A model generated the notes under the pieces. It was not told where the DNA came from. It ran no database searches and worked only from the letters and a program-made list of their open reading frames with translations. DNA of 64,000 nucleotides, taken from assembly GCA_963580285.1 (NCBI GenBank), contig OY757023.1, positions 124,239,440 to 124,303,439 on the forward strand, in the 5' to 3' direction. A program made the translations under genes and the position numbers. Source of the stretch: Lucinisca nassula. Taxonomy: Eukaryota; Mollusca; Bivalvia; Lucinida; Lucinidae. Below, piece after piece: positions 1-64,000 of the stretch; position 1 is the stretch's first letter; each line of letters begins with the position of its first letter.

Positions 1-110
1 ATGCGGCGTCTGATCAGGGCCTACACTGTTTGCAAAAAGTTCACTGTTCACTACACTGTTTGCAAAAAGTTCAGCCAGTTTCCAAATAAATGATTAGGCT
101 AGCAGAGTGT
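1..110. repeat. MITE-A fragment
   Basis: Right half of the MITE-A palindrome. It starts in the GCGGCGTCTGATCAGGGCC arm, and the CACTGTTTGCAAAAAGTTCA segment is partly duplicated. It is cut by the window start. Confidence 0.7.
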
Positions 111-218
111 GGTTTGCTGTATATCAAAGTGAAGAACTATGTGGAGAGTAGGATTGCTGATAAAACTTTTGGCCTTATAGGATAGGTTCAGTTTTTGTAC
201 ATTTCACCTGACGTATCT

Positions 219-355
219 TAACCCATTTTGTACTGGAAACCCTAAAACGGGTAGTTGGCAAACAGTGCAGGCCCAGATCACACGCCGCAGAATGCGGCAT
301 TTGATCAGGGCCTACACTGTTTGCAAAAAGTTCAGCCAGTTTCCAAATAATTGAG
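219..355. repeat. MITE-A, 3'-truncated copy
   Basis: Begins TTAACCCATTTTGTACTGG, followed by the GCAAACAGTG palindrome with a GCCGCAGAATGCGGC-type tip. MITE-A is a TTAA-flanked palindromic element of about 229 bp seen many times in this window. This copy ends near CCAAATAATTGA. Confidence 0.75.
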
Positions 356-636
356 TAAGCAGTGAAAATGTAAAGAATTTGACATTAAGGCAAAAGTCCC
401 GAAGGAGGGACAGAAGCTGCCAACGCAATCATTTCTTACAGGTAAGGTACATGTAATGGCCACAGGTAAATCTGTCCCATTGTAACTTATTTCTTCTTGC
501 ACACCAGATAAGGAAATCCATAGTTTTGCTTGGGATAGAAATTCTGTTCTAACTTTGTTGTTCTTACCCAAAATGGAATATTCTCGCGTGTTTGATAAAT
601 GCACTGGTTGATAACGACCTCATATGCGCCATCGTT
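356..636. other. No recognisable feature
   Basis: AT-rich stretch with no exon-like or repeat structure that I can identify. The open frame on the minus strand here has no recognisable content. Confidence 0.5.
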
Positions 637-757
637 AAGGTTGACGTCACAGCATGTTACATGACGTCACTAAACATTCCTGTAGTGTCATCACAATATG
701 GCGGCATCGGTAACCAAAGTGACTGCAGTATTAAAATTCCCTGCTAAGAAATGGAAG
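637..757 (+). promoter_or_regulatory. CRE-like sites and ATGGCGGC patch; possible promoter and first exon
   Basis: Two TGACGTCAC sites (about 644-652 and 662-670) lie about 18 bp apart, just ahead of ACAATATGGCGGC. That string fits both a YY1-type site and a start codon. From the ATG at 698 a short frame (MAASVTKVTAVLKFPAKKWK) runs to a possible splice donor AAG|GTATGC at 757/758. This could be the first exon of a nested gene or an alternative TUBGCP3 start. It could also be chance, since TGACGTCA also occurs inside MITE-I in this window. No downstream partner exon was recognised. Confidence 0.3.
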
Positions 758-782
758 GTATGCAAGAAAAAGAATCCTATAT

Positions 783-902
783 GGTTGTGAGGTGTGGATA
801 GAAAAATCTGTTCCTTGGGATCACTGTCCGGCATCACAAGGCATGCCTTGTGATGCCGGACAGTGACCCTCGGGACAGATTTTTCCATCCACCCCTCACA
901 CC
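783..902. repeat. Foldback palindrome, about 120 bp
   Basis: Near-perfect inverted repeat centred on GCATGC at 841-846. The left arm GGATCACTGTCCGGCATCAC mirrors GTGATGCCGGACAGTGACCC. It lies 25 bp after the possible donor at 758. No second copy was seen in the window. Confidence 0.75.
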
Positions 903-1080
903 AATATTAGGTTCTAATATTGTCCCTTTGATTACAAAACAGAAGAAAACTTTATTGCTGAAATATGATTCACAGTGAGCATCCAATTTGTGTGAGATGA
1001 TGTCAGTCACTAGCTAATGTAACAATGACATAACTCAATTACATATAGACCAAACAATTATGCTACTTTGAGATTCCTAA
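903..1080. other. No recognisable feature
   Basis: AT-rich sequence without exon or repeat structure that I can identify. Confidence 0.4.
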
Positions 1081-1250
1081 ATATTATAAAGACCCCCTTT
1101 GGGACTGTTCAAAAGTGGTCTTTAAGACCACTTTTGAACAGTTCCAAAGGTGGTCCCTGACCAGGGGACAGAATAATTGCACCCCTCTAAATAAGCTTTT
1201 TAAAGCAGAATTAGTCTTACTTTCAGGTGGTCTTAATAGCGGAATTTTAA
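1081..1250. repeat. MITE-B
   Basis: Palindrome GTTCAAAAGTGGTCTTTAAG / ACCACTTTTGAAC followed by GGTGGTCCCTGACC and ending GGTGGTCTTAATAGCGGAAT. Related pieces occur at about 42105-42220 and 46895-47070. Confidence 0.65.
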
Positions 1251-1631
1251 TTTACTCTTAAAAGATGTCATTTAAGCATCATTGCATCAGCATCATGAAG
1301 CCGCGGTGCACCATTGAAAACAAGGGAGTACATATGTGCAGAGCGGGCAACATATATGCTTCTGTGTTTGAAACAACCTTTTCAGTTGGTAAATATTACA
1401 GTTCTACAGGAACTGCCTTTCTGGCTGGCAACCGAGATCGCTCGCAGCGCCGTGGAAACATCCCAGTCCCACCAACCCGAGTCCCTGTGATTGAGGGTTC
1501 AGTTCTGACAAAAGACATTGCTATTTAGAAGCAAATTCTTTCCTTTAAGATAGACAGGGAAATTTTTAATTGGAAAAAATTGTCTCTGCTGCAAGTTTGT
1601 CCATTCCTAGTCACCCTTTCAGCCCTGCAGG
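1251..1631. other. Unassigned stretch with an 87-codon open frame
   Basis: A frame from 1265 to 1528 is open. Its translation matches no family I know and contains no GCP3 block. I see no splice pair that would link it to 2647, so it is not called as a gene. Confidence 0.4.
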
Positions 1632-1985
1632 AGCCAGTCCTGGTAGCTCAGTTGGATGCATATCTGACTGGTGATTAGGAGGACACTTGTCAGATACCGG
1701 ATACCTCCCTTCAGGACCGCAACATTCTTTTTTGGAGATTGATCATGATATCCTTACTGATTCAAAAAGGGCAGTTGTCAGTTTCTATTGAAAGATTTGT
1801 TTGTTTGATCTGAGGTTTAACATCCCCGTAGCAGTTGTCAGTTTCTGGCGAAAGAATGAGCACTGTACTGGTTAACCGCTTACGTATAAACCTGCCCAGG
1901 AAAGTGTTGATAGGTAAACTGACCGGCTCAAAAATGACCTAAATAGTGTTGACTGGGCCGTAAAACTCCAATACAAACAAACAAA
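1632..1985 (+). mobile_element. SINE-1 (tRNA-headed) copy
   Basis: Head GCTCAGTTGGATGCATATCT resembles a tRNA A-box region. The body has TGGAGATTGATCATGA and GGCAGTTGTCAGTTTCTGGC, and the tail is GTGTTGACTGGGCCGTAAAA then CAAACAAACAAA. The B box is degraded. A short SINE-2-like stretch (about 1797-1833) interrupts it. Confidence 0.75.
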
Positions 1986-2250
1986 TTAACGTCCCCGTTA
2001 ACACTGTAAAGGTCATTTTAGAGACGTTGCTTCCAATTTTGTTTGGATTTTACCCGACATTGAGATGAAATGACATCTCAAGCCCTGTCGCCCAATGAAA
2101 CCAATAGGGTTTATAAGCATGGACGGTCCGACACCCAAACCGCTTTGCCTGGGGTGGTTTACCAGTACTGGTGTGTGGGTCGGATTCAGCTCTGCGTGGA
2201 AGCATCATGCAGCCCATATATTTCTTCAAGCCCCGATGGGCTTCTATTGA
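1986..2250 (-). mobile_element. SINE-2, antisense
   Basis: Reverse of the SINE-2 consensus: tail AACGTCCCCGTTAACACTG first, then CGACATTGAGATGAAATGAC, GGTTTACCAGTACTGG and the head near 2246. Open frames on both strands here are SINE sequence. It is followed to about 2375 by a SINE-1 3' piece (GAAAGAATGTGCACTGAACT). Confidence 0.75.
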
Positions 2251-2382
2251 AAGAATGTGCACTGAACTGGTTACCGATTATGTATGAGCTTGCTCTTGGA
2301 AAGTGTTGTTCAGTTAACTGACTTGCTTGAAATGATCTGAATAATGTTGGCTGGGACATTAGTGACTCCATTCCCCTTAACT

Positions 2383-2470
2383 GTTTCAACCTTATAGACC
2401 AGTACAGATCCATATGCAAACAGTGTAGATCTGTCTCATGTGGATCTACACTGTTTGCCACCCTGTAAAT
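2383..2470. repeat. MITE palindromic core
   Basis: GCAAACAGTGTAGATCTGTC and its inverse GATCTACACTGTTTGCCACC form a simple hairpin of the core shared by MITE-A and MITE-C. Confidence 0.65.
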
Positions 2471-2646
2471 GATCTTGTCTAAACCCCCTATCTATAAGAA
2501 TGGATTTTTCCAAATTGAAAGATGAAATAGTCTACTTCAGAAACTCAGGGATGAAAAGGTTACCTAAGTATGGAAAATTGAAGGAAAAAAGTATCCTAGA
2601 TCTACCATTGACACAATCTGAAATTGTCTTTTTTCTCTTCTTGCAG

Positions 2647-59406
<56,760 letters not shown>

Positions 59407-59415
59407 ACCACACAA

Positions 59416-59615
59416 TTAACTCTTATCCTGCTGTTCACAACAATCCCTATCTTTGGAAACAGTGTAGATCGAGATCAGATGGCTTCTGAAGAAGCCATCT
59501 GATCAGGATCTACACTGTTTGACATGCAGATTATGGATGTGTATGAATAAATTACACAAAGTAATCTGATTGGTTCAAAGTCAGAAATGGGTGTGGCTAG
59601 CAGGATATGGGTTAA
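59416..59615. repeat. MITE-C in the 3' UTR region
   Basis: TTAACTCTTATCCTGCTGTT to TAGCAGGATATGGGTTAA, centre GATGGCTTCTGAAGAAGCCA. It sits 10 bp after the stop codon, between the real exon and its first duplicate. Confidence 0.85.
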
Positions 59616-59845
59616 ACTTCAGTTTTAGACTAGATTTCAATGAACGCTACAGGGGGCAAAGAACCAAAATTACAGAGCCCACTGGCTTACCAGAGAATAA
59701 AGAAAGTTACATGAACCATACAGTTTATATGAACTTCTAAAGACCTCCACTTTTAGACTAAATTTCAATGAACACTACAGAGGCAAAGAACAAAAACTAC
59801 AGTGACCACTGGCTTACCAGAGAGTTTAGAAATTTACATGCACTT
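59616..59845 (+). pseudogene. Two decayed tandem copies of the TUBGCP3 last-exon tail
   Basis: Copy 1 (59616-59725) repeats CTTCAGTTTTAGACTAGATT..AAGTTACATGAACCA; an extra G in CTACAGGGGGCAAAG shifts the frame. Copy 2 (59751-59842) has AGACTAAATTTCAATGAACA and an in-frame TGA after the KLQ-equivalent position. Neither has an acceptor site. Confidence 0.9.
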
Positions 59846-59861
59846 TCATTTTCAGGGGATT

Positions 59862-60215
59862 GATTGATTGTTTGGCCCTGAGACCCTTTGGTTTTACATA
59901 GACTTATATAGGGAAATCTTTAAAAATCTTCTTCTCTGAAACTGCAAGGCCCATGTCTTTGATATTTGGTATGGAGCTTCATCTAGTAGACTTCTACCAA
60001 GATTGTTCACATTATAGCCCTCAGGCCACAAATGCCCCCACCCGGGGGCCCTTTGGTTTTACATAGACTTATATAGAGATAATCTTTGAAAATCTTCTTC
60101 TCTGAAACAGCAAGGCTCAGGTCTGTGATATTTGGTGTGAAGCTTCATCTAGTGAACCTATATCAAGATTGTTTAAATTATAGCCCTGAGGCCAAAAATA
60201 CAACACACCAACCAT
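59862..60215 (+). repeat. HINE-e satellite fragment
   Basis: Two units of the 165-bp HINE-e core (CTTCTTCTCTGAAACTGCAA, TTTGGTATGGAGCTTCATCT) without recognisable ends. Confidence 0.75.
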
Positions 60216-60218
60216 TGT

Positions 60219-60825
60219 GGGTCATTTTCTGTCATCTCCAGAGAAGTGGGAAAAGAGATAGAAGAGGACATGAAAGTGAGGGACAGTGGAGAAAGAGGAA
60301 AATGAATGGAAGTGTAGAAACAGAAAAATTAGAACTTTCAGAAGATCTGACTATACCCCCACTTTAGTGCATTTTTACAGAAATGCACAACCTATTGATC
60401 ACCAGTCAGAAAGCCCAGTGTCACTTGCATGATATTAGTAATCATTACATTGCATACTAAGTTGATGGCTTCAGATTCTACTTGTCTGTGTCATATCTCT
60501 TGAACCAGATCAAAAGAACTCTGGCAAAACTTAGTACAGTACATCATGGCAAAATAGTGAGGGCTTAATACTAGTTTGGTGACCTTGGCCTCATTTTCAA
60601 GGCCATTTAGTTTTGGGGGTCATATTTATGATGGGGAGCATAGCCTTCTTCTGAAAACATTACTAGTTTGATATTGCACTTGCTAAACAATTTGGCGTTT
60701 TTGCCACTAACAACTTTATTTAACGTCACTTTGAACAACTGGACCCAAAGTGCAGTCTGGGATGTTTGTTTGTCTGAGTTGAGGTTTTATGTACCAGTCA
60801 ACAATATTTAGGTCAGTTTGGAGAC
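60219..60825 (+). repeat. Duplicated block, copy 1 (607 bp)
   Basis: GGTCATTTTCTGTCATCTCC to TCAGTTTGGAGAC, nearly identical to 61589-62198. A 48-codon frame (VIFCHLQRSGKRDRRG..DLTIPPL) is conserved in both but is not recognised. It includes a MITE-E end (CTTTGAACAACTGGACCC) and the start of the antisense SINE-2. Confidence 0.9.
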
Positions 60826-61057
60826 GTTGCTTCCAATTTTGTGGGACTTTTACCCGACATTGAGATGAAATGAGATCTTAAGCCCTACCACCCATAGAAA
60901 CTGCTAGGGTATAAGGAGTGGTCGGACTCGCATCACTTTTCTTGGGCTGGCTTAAACCTATACAGTTTACAAGTACTCAAGTTGGGTCAGTTTCTGCTCT
61001 GCATGGAAGCATCATGCAGGCCTATCTATTTCTTGAAGCCCTGATGGGCAGGGGCTC
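60762..61057 (-). mobile_element. SINE-2, antisense
   Basis: 10-bp duplication GCAGTCTGGG (60752-60761, 61058-61067). Body GTGGGACTTTTACCCGACAT; head CCCTGATGGGCAGGGGCT at the right. Confidence 0.85.
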
Positions 61058-61067
61058 GCAGTCTGGG

Positions 61068-61301
61068 CTGTATGTCATTTTCTAGAGTCTGTGTCCTTTG
61101 TGTGCCAAGTCTTAAAATCTAACACCCTTATCACATGATGTATTTATTTAGTGTTACTAGATTTTCATAATAAGCATTTGTACAAATAAACTGAAATTGA
61201 TGGCAGAGTTTATAGTTTGCTTTATTTGCCACAATATTTCTTGAAATTTGAGGTTAACATTACACTACAATTTTGTCAACATTTTTCCAGGGATGTAATG
61301 C
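61068..61301. other. No recognisable feature; AATAAA present
   Basis: AT-rich. AATAAA occurs at about 61186. Whether the TUBGCP3 transcript extends this far cannot be told from sequence. Confidence 0.3.
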
Positions 61302-61365
61302 ACCACAATATCTTTTGGATATAAAACAGTTTAAAGATGGATCCCAAACGATTATATAGAACAAT
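61302..61365. repeat. Tigger-like MITE fragment cut by HINE-k
   Basis: CACCACAATATCTTTTGGAT then GATGGATCCCAAACGATTAT ATAGA, matching half of 38157-38375. HINE-k begins directly after it. Confidence 0.65.
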
Positions 61366-63410
61366 TATGCCCACCATTGGAAGAATGGTGGAAAGGGCAT
61401 ATAGTATTAACCCTGTCCATCCATCCACATCCCAGATGGCATTAGAAAGTTGCATTTAAGTTTTCTTAATTGTGCTACCGGTTGGGGCAACCATGTCCAT
61501 TTCTACAAGGGATGTTCGAAATGCATTGCTTATTGTCCTCTAGCTTGATATCCATGTGGGGCACAATAAAAACCAATACATACCTGCAGGTCATTTTCTG
61601 TCATCTCCAGAGAAGTGGGAAAAGAGATAGAAGAGGACATGATAGTGAGGGACAGTGGAGAAAGAGGAAAATGAATGGAAGTGTAGACACAGAAAAAATA
61701 GAACTTTTAGAAGATTTGACTATACCCCCACTTTAGTGCATTTTTACAGAAATGCACAACCTCTTGATCACCAGTCAGAAAGCCCACTGTCTCTTGCATG
61801 ATATTAGTAATCATTACATTGCATACTAAGTTGATGGCTTCAGATTCTACTTGTCTGTGTCATATCTCTTGAACCATATCAAAAGAACTCTGGCAAAACT
61901 TAGTACAGTATATCATGGCAACATAGTGAGGGCTTAATACTAGTTTGGTGACCTTGGCCTCATTTTCAAGGCCATTTAGTTTTGGGGGTCATATTTATGA
62001 TGGGGAGAATAGCCTTCTTCTGAAACATTACTAGTTTGATATTGCACTTGCAAAACAATTTGCCATTTTTGCCACTAACAACTTTATTAATTTAACGTCA
62101 CTTTGAACAACTGGACCCAAAGTGCAGTCTGGGATGTTTTGTTTGTCTGAGTTGAGGTTTTATGTACCAGTCAACAATATTTAGGTCAGTTTGGAGACTG
62201 CAGTATGTTTCCTCTGGCTTTCGTTGCCGAATCATTACAGGGTCACTGATGAGGCTTTATTAGCAGAAACTACGTAGTATGACCCATCTTCTTTCTTATG
62301 AATGTTTTCATTGCTCTTAAAGGAACTCACTTTCGATTTTTATTATAATGGGGAAAACGACGTATCCACTTTTTCTGATCCGATCTTCATCAAACTTGCA
62401 GATAACCAGGAGGGGCTTAAGCTACGTCGAGTTCGAATTTGGGCTGCAAGGCACAAACAGGGTTGGAGTTACCTGCCCTTGAGCATAAATATAAGTGAAA
62501 AATGGTGTCTCCAGCTTTTCTCAGCCTTTTATGATCTGATCTTTTTGTATCTTTTCATAAACGAGGACAAGCATAAAATCTCGGATGAGTTAGAATTTGG
62601 TTTGAATCTGACAAGCGGTTTTCCAGTTTCATCCCCTTGAGCGTGAAAAATTTTCTCATAAGACTCATAATGGGGAAAACGACGTCTCCACCTTTTCTCG
62701 GCCATTCCTGATCCAATCTTCATCAAACTTGCAGATAACCAGGAGGGGCTTACAGTCTTCGTCGAGTTCGAATTTGGGCTGCACGGGACAAACATGTTTG
62801 CAGTTACCTGCCCTTGAGCATATATATAAATGAAAAATGGTGTCTCCAGCTTTTCTCAGCCGTTTATGATCTGATCTTTTTGTACATTTTCACAAACAAG
62901 GACAAGCATAAAATCTCGGACGAGTTCGAATTTGGTTTGAATCTGACCAACGGTTTCGGGTTACGTCCTCTTGAGCTTCAAAAATTTTACCATAGACTTA
63001 TAATGGGGAAAACGACGTCTTCACTTTTTCTCAGCCATTTCTGATCCGATCTTCATCCAACTTGCAGATAACCAGGAGGGCTTACAGCCTACGTCGAGTT
63101 CGAATTTGGTTGGGGGATTGACTGCATTAGGTTTTGGACCAGTTGTGATCAGAACTGTGGTTGCCATGGAAACAAAAAGGTTCCATATTGGTTGCATAGA
63201 CTTATAATCGGGAAAAAGGCGTCTCCACTTTTTCTCAGCAATTTCTGATCCGATCTTCATCAAACTTGCAGATAACCAGGAGGAGATTACAGTCTACGTC
63301 GAGTTCGAATTTGGGCTGCAGGTTTGGAGTTACCTGCTCTTGAGCATAAATATAAGTGAAAAATGGTGTCTCCAGCTTTTCTCAGCCGTTTATGATCTGA
63401 ACTTTTTGTA
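61366..63410 (+). mobile_element. HINE-k, Helitron-like 5' end, duplicate block and satellite core
   Basis: 5' hairpin TATGCCCACCATTGG..AATGGTGGAAAGGGCAT then CTGTCCATCCATCCAC. The satellite from 62290 has diverged units with GGGGAAAACGACGTCTCCAC, AACTTGCAGATAACCAGGAG and GAGCATAAATATAAGTGAAA. Whether the satellite belongs to the same element as this 5' end is uncertain. The 3' end is not in the window. Confidence 0.55.
61589..62198 (+). repeat. Duplicated block, copy 2 (610 bp)
   Basis: Near-identical to 60219-60825, ending part-way into the SINE-2. Copy 1 has the complete SINE and its duplication, so copy 2 derives from copy 1 or a common parent after the SINE insertion. Confidence 0.9.
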
Positions 63411-64000
63411 CGAGGACTGTTCAAATATGAATGCAAGTAGAACGTTTTCTTATGCACTAATGCGAAAATCCCCTGGAAATAAATATCACAGCGTAGAAAA
63501 ACATTTTACCTGTACATTGATACCAAACCTGTTAAAATCGGTGCACTTTAGCCATGTATATCGTTTGATAAACACTGTCTACTCTTGTATACTAATACAT
63601 AACATGGTTTTTAGACGGTCAGAGTACGCCTTTGAAATACGGTCCTATATTAAGAATCGTTGTATTCTTGGTATACGGTGCAAAGACATTTTTGATGAAA
63701 TATGTTCGGTTTATGGGCATAATGAAATGTTTTTCCGACAGTTTTTCCTTGGTGTAAGAAATTCAGCTTTGGGCTAGGCTCAACAGAAGATGCACCACAT
63801 GATCGTCGGCCAAAAAGAGCAACATCTGCCAATATGGTTGCTAGAGTAAAAGAAATAGTTGCTACCAATGCACGATACACCACTAGGCAAATAGCTAGTA
63901 TGGTTGGCATCTCATTAGGAGCAGCTCATACAATTCTGAAACGGGATTTGAAAATGAGAAAGATCTGTGCTAGATGGATTCCCCATCTGTGACAGATGAG
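63411..64000 (+). mobile_element. Mariner-like transposon, 5' part, cut by window end
   Basis: Inserted at TA (63409-63410) in the HINE-k satellite: TTTTTGTA^CGAGGACTGTTC, where other satellite units read TTTTTGTACATTTTC. The transposase frame starts at 63604. The other inverted terminus lies beyond base 64000. Confidence 0.8.
63604..64000 (+). pseudogene. Mariner-family transposase, frameshifted N-terminal half
   Basis: MVFRRSEYAFEIRSYIKNRC ILGIRCKDIFDEICSVYGHN (63604 to the stop at 63775) is a mariner helix-turn-helix start. The frame changes near 63780 to STEDAPHDRRPKRATSANMV, then TTRQIASMVGISLGAAHTIL and RKICARWIPHL. It stops at TGA 63990, where a one-base loss would explain the missing LLTDE-type continuation. 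At least two frameshifts make it inactive. The DDD catalytic region is outside the window. Confidence 0.85.

Noticed and set aside
2500..2646. Upstream extension of the exon at 2647 (frame open from ATG 2500)
   Set aside because: The translation loses GCP3 similarity exactly at the CAG acceptor, preceded by a strong pyrimidine tract, so this is intron.
62302..63044. Frames with YDLIFLYLFINEDKHKISDE
   Set aside because: Two frames share the motif because they read the same HINE satellite unit; no gene family recognised.

Overview
Eukaryotic nuclear DNA from an animal, most likely a bivalve mollusc. The reasons are vertebrate-like coding exons separated by large introns, tRNA-headed SINEs, dense palindromic TTAA-flanked MITEs, and many Helitron-like elements whose 5' ends run into TCCGTCCGTCTGTCC tracts. 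The bivalve call is a judgement from repeat style and was not checked by search.

The window holds one recognisable host gene: the 3' part of TUBGCP3 (gamma-tubulin complex component 3) on the + strand, 15 exons from 2647 to 59406. All 15 join in frame with GT-AG introns (1752 nt, 583 codons plus TGA). They cover the end of the Grip1 domain and all of the Grip2 gamma-tubulin-binding domain. The 5' exons lie outside the window. Exon sequence is 2.7% of the window; most of the recognisable remainder is mobile DNA inserted in introns.

Layout. 1-2646: MITEs, two SINEs and a CRE/ATGGCGGC promoter-like patch. 2716-14203 (first intron): a TTAA-flanked element holding a Helitron-like element (HINE b), which itself holds HINE c with a 330-bp satellite core; then a 1.08-kb Tigger-like element. 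14334-21566: SINEs, MITEs, a 392-bp hAT MITE and a frameshifted LINE with a PHD-like finger. 21678-29307: a 5.2-kb HINE nest. 29411-35579: HINE h, a broken LINE endonuclease interrupted by an antisense LINE, and HINE satellite. 35716-42237: SINEs, HINE i and a second 392-bp hAT MITE. 42238-45597: exon 10 followed by 23 full and one partial ~100-bp tandem copies of itself. 46152-59406: exons 11-15 among SINEs, Tigger MITEs and a 1.78-kb hAT element. 59407-64000: two decayed copies of the last-exon tail, a 607-bp duplicated block, HINE k satellite and the start of a mariner transposon.

The points most worth following are the exon-10 tandem array; five exons whose 3' splice sites lie 11-21 nt from a transposon edge; precise T^T insertion sites of Helitron-like elements, shown by comparison with unoccupied host copies; and a nuclear-receptor half-site (TCAAGGTCA) carried by several of these elements. 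Coordinates of repeat edges without target-site duplications are approximate.
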